Shown one piece after another: positions 1-5,731 of a DNA stretch of 5,823 nucleotides. The stretch is from Streptococcus oralis (GTDB lineage Bacteria > Bacillota > Bacilli > Lactobacillales > Streptococcaceae). Below the pieces are notes generated by a model. The model searched no databases. It saw only the letters and a program-made list of their open reading frames with translations, and was not told the DNA's origin. The stretch covers positions 1 through 5,823 of the forward strand of contig CALHBZ010000102.1 of NCBI GenBank assembly GCA_937930605.1. Direction: 5' to 3'. Every line of letters begins with the position of its first letter. Positions within the stretch are counted from its first letter, which is position 1. The position numbers were made by a program, and so were the translations under genes.

Positions 1-589
1 CATCAAGAGCCAGACTAATCCAGTAGCGTTTGTTCATATGAAAGGCTGGATAAATACCTTTTTGTGAAAGCAAGTCTGCTACTTGGTCGTGTTTGAGATT
101 GACTGCTTCCACTTGCCCTTCTCTGTCCTTATCTAGCTTATCCCAAGGTATTCTCATTAAAACAGCATACCACTTTTTACTGCCTTCATGACGTAATACT
201 GCCGTATCAGGAGATTTCTCCCACAGATATTCCAACTGATTACCATATTTTTCCTGAACTTGAGTCATGATTCGCTTAGTCTGAGGACAGATAAAATCCT
301 GCACATCAAAACAAGCCTTCCGAATTTGGTAGAGAATCTCCAAACAAGCTTGACGGACACTGCCTACAAAACTACCTCTCATGCTTTCCATATGGACTTG
401 CGGATAGAGGTCACCCGTTTCCTGGTCAAAGACCTGAAAAACCAAGTCTCCATCATCTACGGAAACTGTCATGATAAACTCACCATGCAAAATTTGACAA
501 TTATAGACCCAAACTCCCCCATTTTCTAGAAAACCATAGACACGAGCCTTTTCTTGATTAAACTGATAGGATTTAAAAATTTCAAACAT
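1..589 (-). CDS. MmcQ/YjbR-family protein (3' end beyond window)
   Basis: The first 196 codons are present; the gene runs off the left edge, so the C-terminus is missing. The C-terminal part, from about residue 100, matches the YjbR/MmcQ family, which has a CyaY-like fold and is often labelled DNA-binding without a proven function. Visible family-like stretches are WYAVLMRIPWDKL (140-152), VNLKHDQVADLL (163-174) and FHMNKRYWISLALD (183-196). Residues 1-95 form an extra N-terminal domain that, from memory, also occurs in streptococcal homologues. The ATG at 589 is the most upstream possible start, because an in-frame TAG lies four codons before it. It has no Shine-Dalgarno at normal distance: the nearest good one is 30 nt upstream, across a hairpin. 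Met40, preceded by GGTGAG, is a weaker alternative that would remove part of the N-terminal domain. The gene starts 43 nt after the cutC stop and is probably co-transcribed with it. The family call is fairly sure; the cellular role is unknown. Confidence 0.82.
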   Translation of the reverse strand, partial: MFEIFKSYQFNQEKARVYGFLENGGVWVYNCQILHGEFIMTVSVDDGDLVFQVFDQETGDLYPQVHMESMRGSFVGSVRQACLEILYQIRKACFDVQDFICPQTKRIMTQVQEKYGNQLEYLWEKSPDTAVLRHEGSKKWYAVLMRIPWDKLDKDREGQVEAVNLKHDQVADLLSQKGIYPAFHMNKRYWISLALD

Positions 590-596
590 AAGTGAA

Positions 597-620
597 AACT
601 GCTACCAAAAGCTAGCAGTT
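597..620 (-). promoter_or_regulatory. Hairpin between cutC and the YjbR-family gene
   Basis: A perfect 8-bp inverted repeat (AACTGCTA / TAGCAGTT) encloses an 8-nt loop in the 43-nt gap between the two genes. On the coding strand it is directly preceded by the Shine-Dalgarno-like AAAGGA (620-625, sharing one base with the stem). Only 7 nt (TTCACTT) separate it from the ATG at 589. It is followed by only four T residues, counting the last two of the stem, then CACTT, so it is a poor intrinsic terminator. It could be a weak attenuator, an mRNA-stability element or a structure that positions the ribosome binding site. The repeat is seen directly; its role is inferred. Confidence 0.5.
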
Positions 621-632
621 CCTTTCTATTTT

Positions 633-1265
633 TTAAAAGACAACCTTGGTTCCATGCAATTGTGTCACACCTAGTTGGTCGATAAATGTTTGACGGTTGT
701 CCAAGTCAATCCCCCCACCTGGTAGAATTTCAATTTTACTAGCAGCATGTTCCAAAATTCTATGATAGTGGGCAAAACGTTTTTCTAGCGAATCACTAGA
801 CACACCAGCACGAGTCAAGATACGAGTGACGCCAGCTTGGCTGAGCCAGTCAATAGCTTCCAACTGATCTTCATCACTCAATTCATCAAAGGCCATGTGA
901 AAGACAATTTCCATTCCTTTTGAAGCAGCAACCAACTTCTCAAGATTGACCTTGTCCAACTTCTTATCAGCAGTTAAGGCACCAAAGACAACTCCTTGGC
1001 TTCCAGCCTGAGCAGTCAAATGAATATCTTCTAGCATGATAGCAATTTCCAGATCATTATAGACAAAGTCGCCACCACGTGGACGAATCATGGTCATAAT
1101 GGTGGTATCATAGTTAGCTGCCAGTTCAACCGCTGCCTTTGTTACTCCATAGCTAGGTGTTGTTCCACCAACTGCTAGATTATCACAAAGTTCGATTCGA
1201 CGAGCTCCAGCCTGCATTGCTTTTTCTAGCAAGGTCACATTTTCAGCACAAAATTCGTAAATCAT
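633..1265 (-). CDS. cutC: CutC family protein (copper homeostasis-type TIM barrel)
   Basis: This 210-residue protein belongs to the CutC family, cytosolic TIM-barrel proteins named for copper tolerance in E. coli. That role has been disputed, so the biochemical activity is best regarded as unknown. It is unrelated to the choline TMA-lyase also called CutC. Family signatures in order are YEFCAEN (3-9), GARRIELCDNLAVGG (20-34), the RPRGGDF loop (61-67), VVFGAL (92-97), FHMAFDE (122-128), ILTRAG (149-154) and LPGGGID (181-187). Barrel-lining Cys, His and Glu candidates include Glu4, Cys6, Glu25, Cys27 and His123. The length is normal for short Firmicute CutC proteins; the E. coli protein is about 40 residues longer. 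The ATG at 1265 is supported by AAGGAG (1272-1277), 6 nt upstream. The gene has its own promoter region and is probably followed on the same transcript by the YjbR-family gene. Nothing suggests transfer or damage. Confidence 0.93.
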   Translation of the reverse strand: MIYEFCAENVTLLEKAMQAGARRIELCDNLAVGGTTPSYGVTKAAVELAANYDTTIMTMIRPRGGDFVYNDLEIAIMLEDIHLTAQAGSQGVVFGALTADKKLDKVNLEKLVAASKGMEIVFHMAFDELSDEDQLEAIDWLSQAGVTRILTRAGVSSDSLEKRFAHYHRILEHAASKIEILPGGGIDLDNRQTFIDQLGVTQLHGTKVVF

Positions 1266-1295
1266 TTGATTCTCCTTGATGTTTTCTTTAAATTT

Positions 1296-1336
1296 ATTAT
1301 ATCATATTATTTTAAATATACTTTCATTTTTATCAA
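1296..1336 (-). promoter_or_regulatory. Promoter region of cutC (two overlapping candidates)
   Basis: Two sigma-A-type candidates overlap in the AT-rich gap before cutC. The first is an extended -10, TGATATAAT (1296-1304), with a perfect TATAAT but no convincing -35. The second is TTGATA (1331-1336), a 16-bp spacer and TAAAAT (1309-1314). Either would give a short leader. Together they suggest that cutC is transcribed independently of the membrane-protein gene before it, although no terminator is visible between the two. No copper-operator palindrome of the CopY type (TACANNTGTA) is present. Confidence 0.6.
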
Positions 1337-1358
1337 GGCAAATAACTACTATTTTTAT

Positions 1359-1718
1359 CTATTCTTTGTCAGGAATGACTTTAAAGAGATAGTAGGTGAT
1401 AAAGATAGTCAAGGCTCCCAGACCGATTTTAACAGGTAAAAGAGGGGCAAGATAAATGGAAATTCCCATCAAGATATAGATAGATACGATGATTTTTTTC
1501 TTGCGTTCTCGGGCGATAGATTTGGTCTCGCGAAAGTCAGCTACATAGGTCTGATAGAGCTTGGTGTGATAAAGCCAGTTTTCAAAACGCTTAGAAGATT
1601 TTGAAAAGCAAGCGATAGCTAACAAAAGAAAGGGAGTTGTTGGTAAAAGTGGTAAGACAACTCCAATAACAGCTAAAGCCAGTGAAATAAAGCCAATACT
1701 GAGGTAAATGATGCGCAT
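1359..1718 (-). CDS. DUF454 / YbaN-family small inner-membrane protein
   Basis: This 119-residue protein belongs to the DUF454 (YbaN) family, which has no known function. The signature is LPLLPTTPFLLLA (22-34) followed by CFSKSSKRFENWL (37-49). Hydrophobic segments lie at about 3-22, 28-38, 76-95 and 98-115, consistent with a small multi-pass membrane protein. A basic cluster, RERKKK (70-75), sits just before the third segment and probably faces the cytoplasm. The ATG at 1718 was chosen because AGGAG (1724-1728) lies 5 nt upstream. A longer reading from a TTG at 1778 would add 20 residues with no binding site, and that TTG coincides with the -35 hexamer of a promoter. The gene stands alone between the topA terminator and the cutC promoter, so its neighbours say nothing about its function. 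Confidence 0.88.
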   Translation of the reverse strand: MRIIYLSIGFISLALAVIGVVLPLLPTTPFLLLAIACFSKSSKRFENWLYHTKLYQTYVADFRETKSIARERKKKIIVSIYILMGISIYLAPLLPVKIGLGALTIFITYYLFKVIPDKE

Positions 1719-1748
1719 GATTTCTCCTAGATAAATTACTCTTCCTCT

Positions 1749-1778
1749 AGTTTCGCATACAAGGGGGAAATTTGTCAA
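1749..1778 (-). promoter_or_regulatory. Promoter of the DUF454/YbaN-family gene
   Basis: A perfect -35 hexamer TTGACA (1773-1778) is separated by 18 bp from a weak -10, GAAACT (1749-1754), which is preceded by a TG in the extended -10 position (TGC then GAAACT). The site lies just after the topA terminator and about 30 nt before the ATG. Position and -35 support the call; the poor -10 lowers confidence. Confidence 0.5.
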
Positions 1779-1786
1779 GCTTCAAC

Positions 1787-1821
1787 AAAAAAAGAGCCTG
1801 AAATTTATTTTCAGGACTCTT
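1787..1821 (-). terminator. Intrinsic terminator of topA
   Basis: The stem starts a few bases after the topA stop. The arms are AAGAG-T-CCTGAAA (1809-1821) and TTTCAGG-CTCTT (1792-1803), giving 12 base pairs with one bulged T and a 5-nt loop. A run of seven T residues (1787-1793) follows on the transcribed strand. This is a classic rho-independent terminator. Confidence 0.9.
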
Positions 1822-1825
1822 CGTT

Positions 1826-3913
1826 TTATTTAATTTTCTCTTCTTCGTAGTCGCCATTACTACACACAATCTGTTTGCCACCACCACGGACTTTCTTCTC
1901 CACAAGGAAGTGACCACATTTTGGACAATCCCGTCCAATTGGTTTTTCCCACGAAGTAAATTCACATTCTGGATAGCGATTACAACCATAGAAGATACGA
2001 TTGCGTTTGGTTTTGCGTTCGATGATTTGTCCTTGATGGCAACTTGGGCACTCAACACCAATCTCCTTAACAATCGCTTGGGTATGACGGCAGTCTGGGA
2101 AATTGCTACAAGCATAGAATTTACCAAAACGTCCTAATTTAATCACCATTGGACTACCACAGACCTCACAGTCAAATCCAGCTGGCTCATCCTTAATCTG
2201 AATTTTTTCCATTTCAGCTTCAGCCTTGGCTACTTCTTTGGAGAATGGTTTATAAAATTCATCAATAACACGTTGCCACTGTTCTTTTCCAACTTCGACA
2301 TCATCCAGTTTTCCTTCCATTTCAGCTGTGAAAGTCACGTTTACGATGTCTGGGAAGTATTCAACGATGAGCTTGTTAACAATTTCTCCCAACTCAGTTG
2401 GTTCAAATCGTTTGGCTACCAGACGAACATAGTAGCGTTTCTGAATGGTTTCAATAGTTGGTGCGTAGGTTGATGGACGTCCAACTCCATTTTCTTCCAA
2501 GGTCTTGATAAGCGTCGCTTCTGAATAGCGAGCAGGTGGTTGGGTGAAATGTTGTTCTGGCTTGCTATTCACCTGTTTGACCACATCTCCAACAGCCATG
2601 TCAGGCAACATCTTGTTTTTGTCAGAGTCATTGTAGATAGCAAGATACCCATCAAACTTAACTTGGCTACCATTTGCTGCAAACTGGACTCCATTTTGAG
2701 AGAGCTTGACAGCCATGGTATCAAAGATAGCACCTGTCATCTGGCTAGCCACAAAACGGTTCCAGATAAGGGTATAAAGTTTGAGCTGATCTTTGTCCAA
2801 GTACTTAGCGATGCTTTCAGGTGTGTTAAAGACGCTAGATGGACGAATGGCTTCGTGGGCATCTTGAGCACCTGAGGCATTCTTTACCTTGCTACCATGC
2901 TTGGAATACTTGCTACCAAAACGGTCATTAATGTAGCTTGCCGCTTCATTTTGAGCCACTGGACTAATACGAGTCGAGTCTGTACGCATGTATGTAATCA
3001 AACCTTGCACGCCTGTACCGATATTGATTCCTTCATAGAGCTGTTGGGCAACCATCATGGTCTTACGAGTACGGAAATTGATTTTGTTAGCAGCGTCCAT
3101 TTGCATGGTTGAGGTAGTATAAGGTAGTGGCGCATTGCGTTTGCGCTCCTTCTTATCTACCTGATCCACTGTAAAATCTTTACTCGTTAGATGGGACAAG
3201 ACTTCTTTGACCTCTTCATTGGTGGTCAATTTCATCTTTTTGCCATTCATACCATAGAAAGAAGCCTGAAATTGCTTGGTTCCCTTTTTAAAGACACCAT
3301 CAATTGTCCAGTATTCTTCTGGTTGGAAGGCATTGATCTCATTTTCGCGGTCAATGATTAGCTTAAGGGCTACAGACTGCACGCGCCCTGCTGATAAACC
3401 CTTCTTGACCTTTTTCCACAAAATTGGCGAAATCGAATAGCCTACCAAGCGGTCCAAGACACGACGAGCTTGTTGGGCATCGACCAAGTCCATATCAATC
3501 TTGCGAGGTTCTTTAAAAGCATTTTTTACTGCATCCTTGGTGATTTCATTAAAGACCACACGGTTGGTATCATTTTCATCCAGATTGAGAATATGAGCCA
3601 AATGCCAGGAAATCGCTTCTCCTTCACGGTCCGGGTCACTTGCCAGAAAGACTTTATTGGCTTTTTTGGCTTCCTTTTTCAGGTCATTGATAAGAGGACC
3701 CTTGCCCCGGATATTGATATATTGCGGTTCATAATTATTTTCAATATCAACTGACATACTGGATTTTTTCAAATCTCGGATATGTCCGACACTTGCTAGA
3801 ACCTTATAATTTCTTCCTAGATATTTCTCAATCGTTTTCGCCTTGGCAGGCGACTCCACGATGACTAGATTTTTTTTAACTGTTGATTTTTTCTTCTTTG
3901 TTGCCGTAGCCAC
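1826..3913 (-). CDS. topA: DNA topoisomerase I (type IA)
   Basis: TopA relaxes negatively supercoiled DNA by single-strand cleavage and passage, balancing gyrase. The 695-residue product matches the usual streptococcal length. The N-terminal TOPRIM domain contains [15 protein letters not shown] (19-33) with the catalytic Glu20, and the metal-binding DPDREGE (93-99). [11 protein letters not shown] (173-183) is a core type IA motif. The active-site tyrosine is Tyr308 in [12 protein letters not shown]. The C-terminus has two complete four-cysteine zinc modules (Cys582/585/602/608 and Cys622/625/644/650). A third module has only Cys663, Cys666 and Cys684. The start is GTG at 3913, with AAAAGG 9 nt upstream. 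An in-frame TTG at 3931 would make a longer reading but has no binding site and would place that Shine-Dalgarno inside the coding region. The gene has its own promoter and terminator, with dprA upstream and no terminator between them. Confidence 0.98.
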   Translation of the reverse strand: MATATKKKKSTVKKNLVIVESPAKAKTIEKYLGRNYKVLASVGHIRDLKKSSMSVDIENNYEPQYINIRGKGPLINDLKKEAKKANKVFLASDPDREGEAISWHLAHILNLDENDTNRVVFNEITKDAVKNAFKEPRKIDMDLVDAQQARRVLDRLVGYSISPILWKKVKKGLSAGRVQSVALKLIIDRENEINAFQPEEYWTIDGVFKKGTKQFQASFYGMNGKKMKLTTNEEVKEVLSHLTSKDFTVDQVDKKERKRNAPLPYTTSTMQMDAANKINFRTRKTMMVAQQLYEGINIGTGVQGLITYMRTDSTRISPVAQNEAASYINDRFGSKYSKHGSKVKNASGAQDAHEAIRPSSVFNTPESIAKYLDKDQLKLYTLIWNRFVASQMTGAIFDTMAVKLSQNGVQFAANGSQVKFDGYLAIYNDSDKNKMLPDMAVGDVVKQVNSKPEQHFTQPPARYSEATLIKTLEENGVGRPSTYAPTIETIQKRYYVRLVAKRFEPTELGEIVNKLIVEYFPDIVNVTFTAEMEGKLDDVEVGKEQWQRVIDEFYKPFSKEVAKAEAEMEKIQIKDEPAGFDCEVCGSPMVIKLGRFGKFYACSNFPDCRHTQAIVKEIGVECPSCHQGQIIERKTKRNRIFYGCNRYPECEFTSWEKPIGRDCPKCGHFLVEKKVRGGGKQIVCSNGDYEEEKIK

Positions 3914-3948
3914 ACTATCACACCTTTTCAAAGTAATAAACTTTATAA

Positions 3949-3977
3949 AGTGTAAACCATTTTTAAAGACCTGTCAA
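3949..3977 (-). promoter_or_regulatory. Proximal topA promoter
   Basis: A perfect -35 TTGACA (3972-3977), a 17-bp spacer and a -10 TACACT (3949-3954) lie about 36 nt before the GTG start. The predicted transcript begins near 3942 with a leader of about 30 nt. A 12-bp perfect palindrome, ACTTTATAAAGT (3940-3951), overlaps the -10 and the expected start site. It could be a protein site, or it could simply make the region easy to melt. Confidence 0.78.
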
Positions 3978-3991
3978 GACTTAACTCCTAT

Positions 3992-4020
3992 AGTATAGAA
4001 GAAAAGTTTATCTGAGTGAA
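3992..4020 (-). promoter_or_regulatory. Possible second, distal topA promoter
   Basis: TTCACT (4015-4020, four of six matches), a 17-bp spacer and TATACT (3992-3997, five of six matches) lie just after the dprA stop and upstream of the better topA promoter. The spacing is ideal but the -35 is weak, and such matches arise by chance in AT-rich gaps. Confidence 0.35.
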
Positions 4021-4030
4021 CAATTTCTCC

Positions 4031-4879
4031 TTAAAATTCAAACTCAGCTAGCACATCTTGACCGCTGGAAATCAGTTTTGCTCCCTCTTGGATCAGGTGG
4101 TGACAGCCATCTGAATGGCCATCTAAAATGTTTCCTGGAATGGCAAAAACATCGCGTCCTTCTTCCATAGCTCGCTCACAGGTAATAAGACTACCAGAAC
4201 GCATCCTTGCCTCTGCAACGATCACACCACGGCAAAGACCAGCAATGATGCGATTACGAGCTGGAAAGTGAAATTTCAAGGGTTCTTCACCTGGTCCGTA
4301 TTCACTTAGCACTAGATGATGATTTCCAATGTAGTCCTGCAAGCGTTTATTAGCACGTGGATAAAAAACATCCAATCCTGTTCCAATGACAGCAATCGTT
4401 CTCCCTCCATTCTGGAGCGCAGCCATATGGGCAGCGGTATCAATTCCTTTGGCCAAGCCGCTGACCACGATTAACTCGTTTTCCAAGCCTTGGATAATTT
4501 TCTGAACCGACTTTGCTCCCTGACTCGAACATGAACGACTCCCTACAAGAGCAACCTTTGGAAATTTCAATAAGTCTAGATTTCCTTTATAAAATAAGAG
4601 CGCTGGAGCATCATAAATCTCACTCAGATCCCAAGGATAACAGTCATCAAGAATAGAAAAGGATGGAAATTTTTGGAACTCCTTCTCCAACTGTGCATCA
4701 TCTATCTGAAAATAGCGTTCCATAAATACAGCAGGATTACGACATCCTGAAATTTCTGTAATATCACCTAGCAAGAGCTCCTGATCTACAGTCTCGTCGT
4801 ATTCAAGAACAGTTAAAATTTGTTGATTGGTCAAGCCAGCTTTTCTCAATTTGTAAATCTCATAGTTTGTAATCTTCAT
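4031..4879 (-). CDS. dprA: DNA processing protein DprA, competence RecA loader
   Basis: DprA (Smf) binds incoming single-stranded DNA in the cytoplasm during natural transformation and loads RecA on it. In pneumococcus it also shuts off competence by binding phosphorylated ComE. The product is 282 residues: an N-terminal SAM-like helical region (about 1-75) and an extended Rossmann fold, without the C-terminal winged-helix domain found in some other DprA proteins. Conserved stretches are VGSR (112-115), VSGLAKGIDTAAH (139-151), IGTGLDVFYP (165-174) and FPARNRIIAGL (205-215). Residues reported for pneumococcal DprA occur at the same numbers: Arg115 for DNA binding, Met238 for RecA contact, and His260, Ile263 and Leu269 for dimerisation. 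Position 175 is Arg where I recall Lys. The ATG at 4879 has GGAG (4886-4889) 6 nt upstream. An in-frame ATG at 4891 overlaps that site, would add four residues and is rejected. A sigma-X box lies upstream. Confidence 0.97.
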   Translation of the reverse strand: MKITNYEIYKLRKAGLTNQQILTVLEYDETVDQELLLGDITEISGCRNPAVFMERYFQIDDAQLEKEFQKFPSFSILDDCYPWDLSEIYDAPALLFYKGNLDLLKFPKVALVGSRSCSSQGAKSVQKIIQGLENELIVVSGLAKGIDTAAHMAALQNGGRTIAVIGTGLDVFYPRANKRLQDYIGNHHLVLSEYGPGEEPLKFHFPARNRIIAGLCRGVIVAEARMRSGSLITCERAMEEGRDVFAIPGNILDGHSDGCHHLIQEGAKLISSGQDVLAEFEF

Positions 4880-4912
4880 ATACAACTCCATTTCTTTTTC
4901 TACTCATCTATC

Positions 4913-4920
4913 TATTCGTA
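4913..4920 (-). promoter_or_regulatory. Sigma-X (ComX) combox / cin-box of dprA
   Basis: The octamer TACGAATA is an exact match to the streptococcal combox recognised by the alternative sigma factor ComX during competence. It lies 33 nt before the dprA start and is directly preceded by a T run, as is typical of these promoters. No convincing sigma-A -35/-10 pair is seen in the same gap, so dprA is expected to be a late competence gene, as in pneumococcus. Confidence 0.93.
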
Positions 4921-4959
4921 AAAAAACATAAAAAGAAGACCAGTTGATCTTCTTTTTTT
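4920..4959 (-). terminator. Terminator of the lipoprotein gene
   Basis: The arms AAAAAGAAGATC (4946-4957) and GGTCTTCTTTTT (4930-4941) pair over 12 positions, one of them a G-T wobble, around the loop AACT. They are followed by ATG and seven T residues (4920-4926). The hairpin begins a few bases after the lipoprotein stop. It is nearly symmetric, with a T run on the plus strand too, so it could also stop antisense transcription. Its last T is the first base of the dprA combox. Confidence 0.9.
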
Positions 4960-4962
4960 CAT

Positions 4963-5586
4963 TTATTCAGCTTTAGTAGTTGACCAGCTACTTTCAATCA
5001 TCGGTAAGATTGTTTTTAAAGTTTCCCCATCCCCTTCAAGTGAAACATAGCGGATTTTACCATCATTTGATCGAAAAACCCAAGTAACGAGGTATTTCCC
5101 TGACTTAGCAATTGCATTGACAACATAGGCTTCATAACCTCCAATGGTCGATTTGGAGCCCCAAACCTTACTGAAATCAGAGCTTTGTTCTTTGGAAGAT
5201 AAAATACTAGCAGAGACAGTCACAACATCCAGTTTGGCATACTCTTCTTCGCTAATATTAAACTGCTCAGGCTTGAAGGTATTCAGCGTAACAATGTTGA
5301 TATCTGTTCCATCGCAATACTGTATATCATTTCCACCTTCTACTTCATGGAATCGAACCCATGATTTGGGTACCTTGACAAAACCATATTCATTCGAACC
5401 AATGATTTGCGTCTCTTCCTTTTTCGCTTCAGAAACAGCAGAACTAGAACTACTAGTTTCTAAACTGCTAGAAGAACTAACAACCGCAGTCGAACTTTCT
5501 TCGGTTGCTGTTTGAGGCTTATTGGAGCATGAAGCTAAAAAAATACTGGCGAGAACAACCGTTCCTGAAATTAATAATTTTTTCAT
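4963..5586 (-). CDS. Serine-rich secreted lipoprotein of unknown function
   Basis: The 207-residue product begins with a lipoprotein signal peptide: basic MKK, a hydrophobic core (4-17) and the lipobox LASC with Cys20 as the predicted lipidation site. It should be anchored to the outer face of the membrane. Residues 21-58 form a low-complexity linker with two five-serine runs (37-41 and 45-49) and an acidic/lysine end, probably spanning the cell wall. Residues from about 60 to 207 look like one globular domain, with YGFVKVPKSWVRF (67-79) near its start and a Gly-Gly-Tyr-Glu-Ala-Tyr motif later. The pattern vaguely recalls PsbP/Mog1-like folds, but I cannot assign a family. The ATG at 5586 has AAAGGTGG just upstream. 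The gene has its own strong promoter and terminator and stands alone between lepA and dprA, so context gives no function. Confidence 0.85.
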   Translation of the reverse strand: MKKLLISGTVVLASIFLASCSNKPQTATEESSTAVVSSSSSLETSSSSSAVSEAKKEETQIIGSNEYGFVKVPKSWVRFHEVEGGNDIQYCDGTDINIVTLNTFKPEQFNISEEEYAKLDVVTVSASILSSKEQSSDFSKVWGSKSTIGGYEAYVVNAIAKSGKYLVTWVFRSNDGKIRYVSLEGDGETLKTILPMIESSWSTTKAE

Positions 5587-5606
5587 CCTACCACCTTTCC
5601 ATATGC

Positions 5607-5635
5607 ATTATAAAAAAAATCAGAACTACTGTCAA
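5607..5635 (-). promoter_or_regulatory. Perfect consensus sigma-A promoter of the lipoprotein gene
   Basis: TTGACA (5630-5635), exactly 17 bp, then TATAAT (5607-5612): both hexamers and the spacing match the consensus. The spacer ends in a T run. The predicted start near 5600 leaves a leader of about 15 nt that is mostly the ribosome binding site. Strong constitutive expression is expected unless a repressor acts. Confidence 0.88.
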
Positions 5636-5690
5636 ATTTTAACCTGATCAATTCTGTCAGTTGGAGATTTTTCTCATTCTCATTTAAAGC

Positions 5691-5720
5691 AAAAACTCTT
5701 GAGAAATCTTCAAGAGTTTT
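5691..5720 (-). terminator. Intrinsic terminator of lepA
   Basis: The arms AAAACTCTTGA (5710-5720) and TCAAGAGTTTT (5692-5702) form a perfect 11-bp stem around a 7-nt loop, starting 11 nt after the lepA stop. Five T residues (5691-5695) close the stem and follow it on the transcribed strand. The element is symmetric and could work in both directions. Confidence 0.88.
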
Positions 5721-5731
5721 GTTTTCTATTT

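Noticed and set aside
260..529. 89-codon open frame on the plus strand.
   Set aside because: It is antisense to the YjbR-family gene, whose minus-strand product has recognisable family motifs. The plus-strand reading has no ribosome binding site or recognisable domain.
1719..1778. 20-residue N-terminal extension of the DUF454/YbaN-family protein from a TTG.
   Set aside because: It has no Shine-Dalgarno, the added residues are not hydrophobic or family-like, and the TTG is part of the TTGACA -35 hexamer. The ATG at 1718 has AGGAG at proper spacing.
1747..2127. 126-codon open frame on the minus strand overlapping the topA 3' end.
   Set aside because: It is an alternate frame of the cysteine-rich TopA tail, and its end crosses the topA terminator and the next promoter.
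2273..3754. Several plus-strand open frames of 66 to 111 codons within topA.
   Set aside because: They are antisense shadows of a highly conserved gene, with no ribosome binding sites or recognisable products.
3914..3931. Six-residue N-terminal extension of TopA from a TTG.
   Set aside because: It would place the AAAAGG ribosome binding site inside the coding region. The GTG at 3913 gives the usual 695-residue length.
5401..5500. Repetitive-looking sequence, considered as a repeat array.
   Set aside because: It encodes the polyserine linker of the lipoprotein with mixed serine codons. There is no regular repeat unit or spacer as in a CRISPR array or tandem repeat.
5144..5515. 123-codon plus-strand open frame.
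   Set aside because: It is antisense to the lipoprotein gene, which has a signal peptide, promoter, ribosome binding site and terminator. The plus-strand frame is open because the serine-rich linker is low in complexity.
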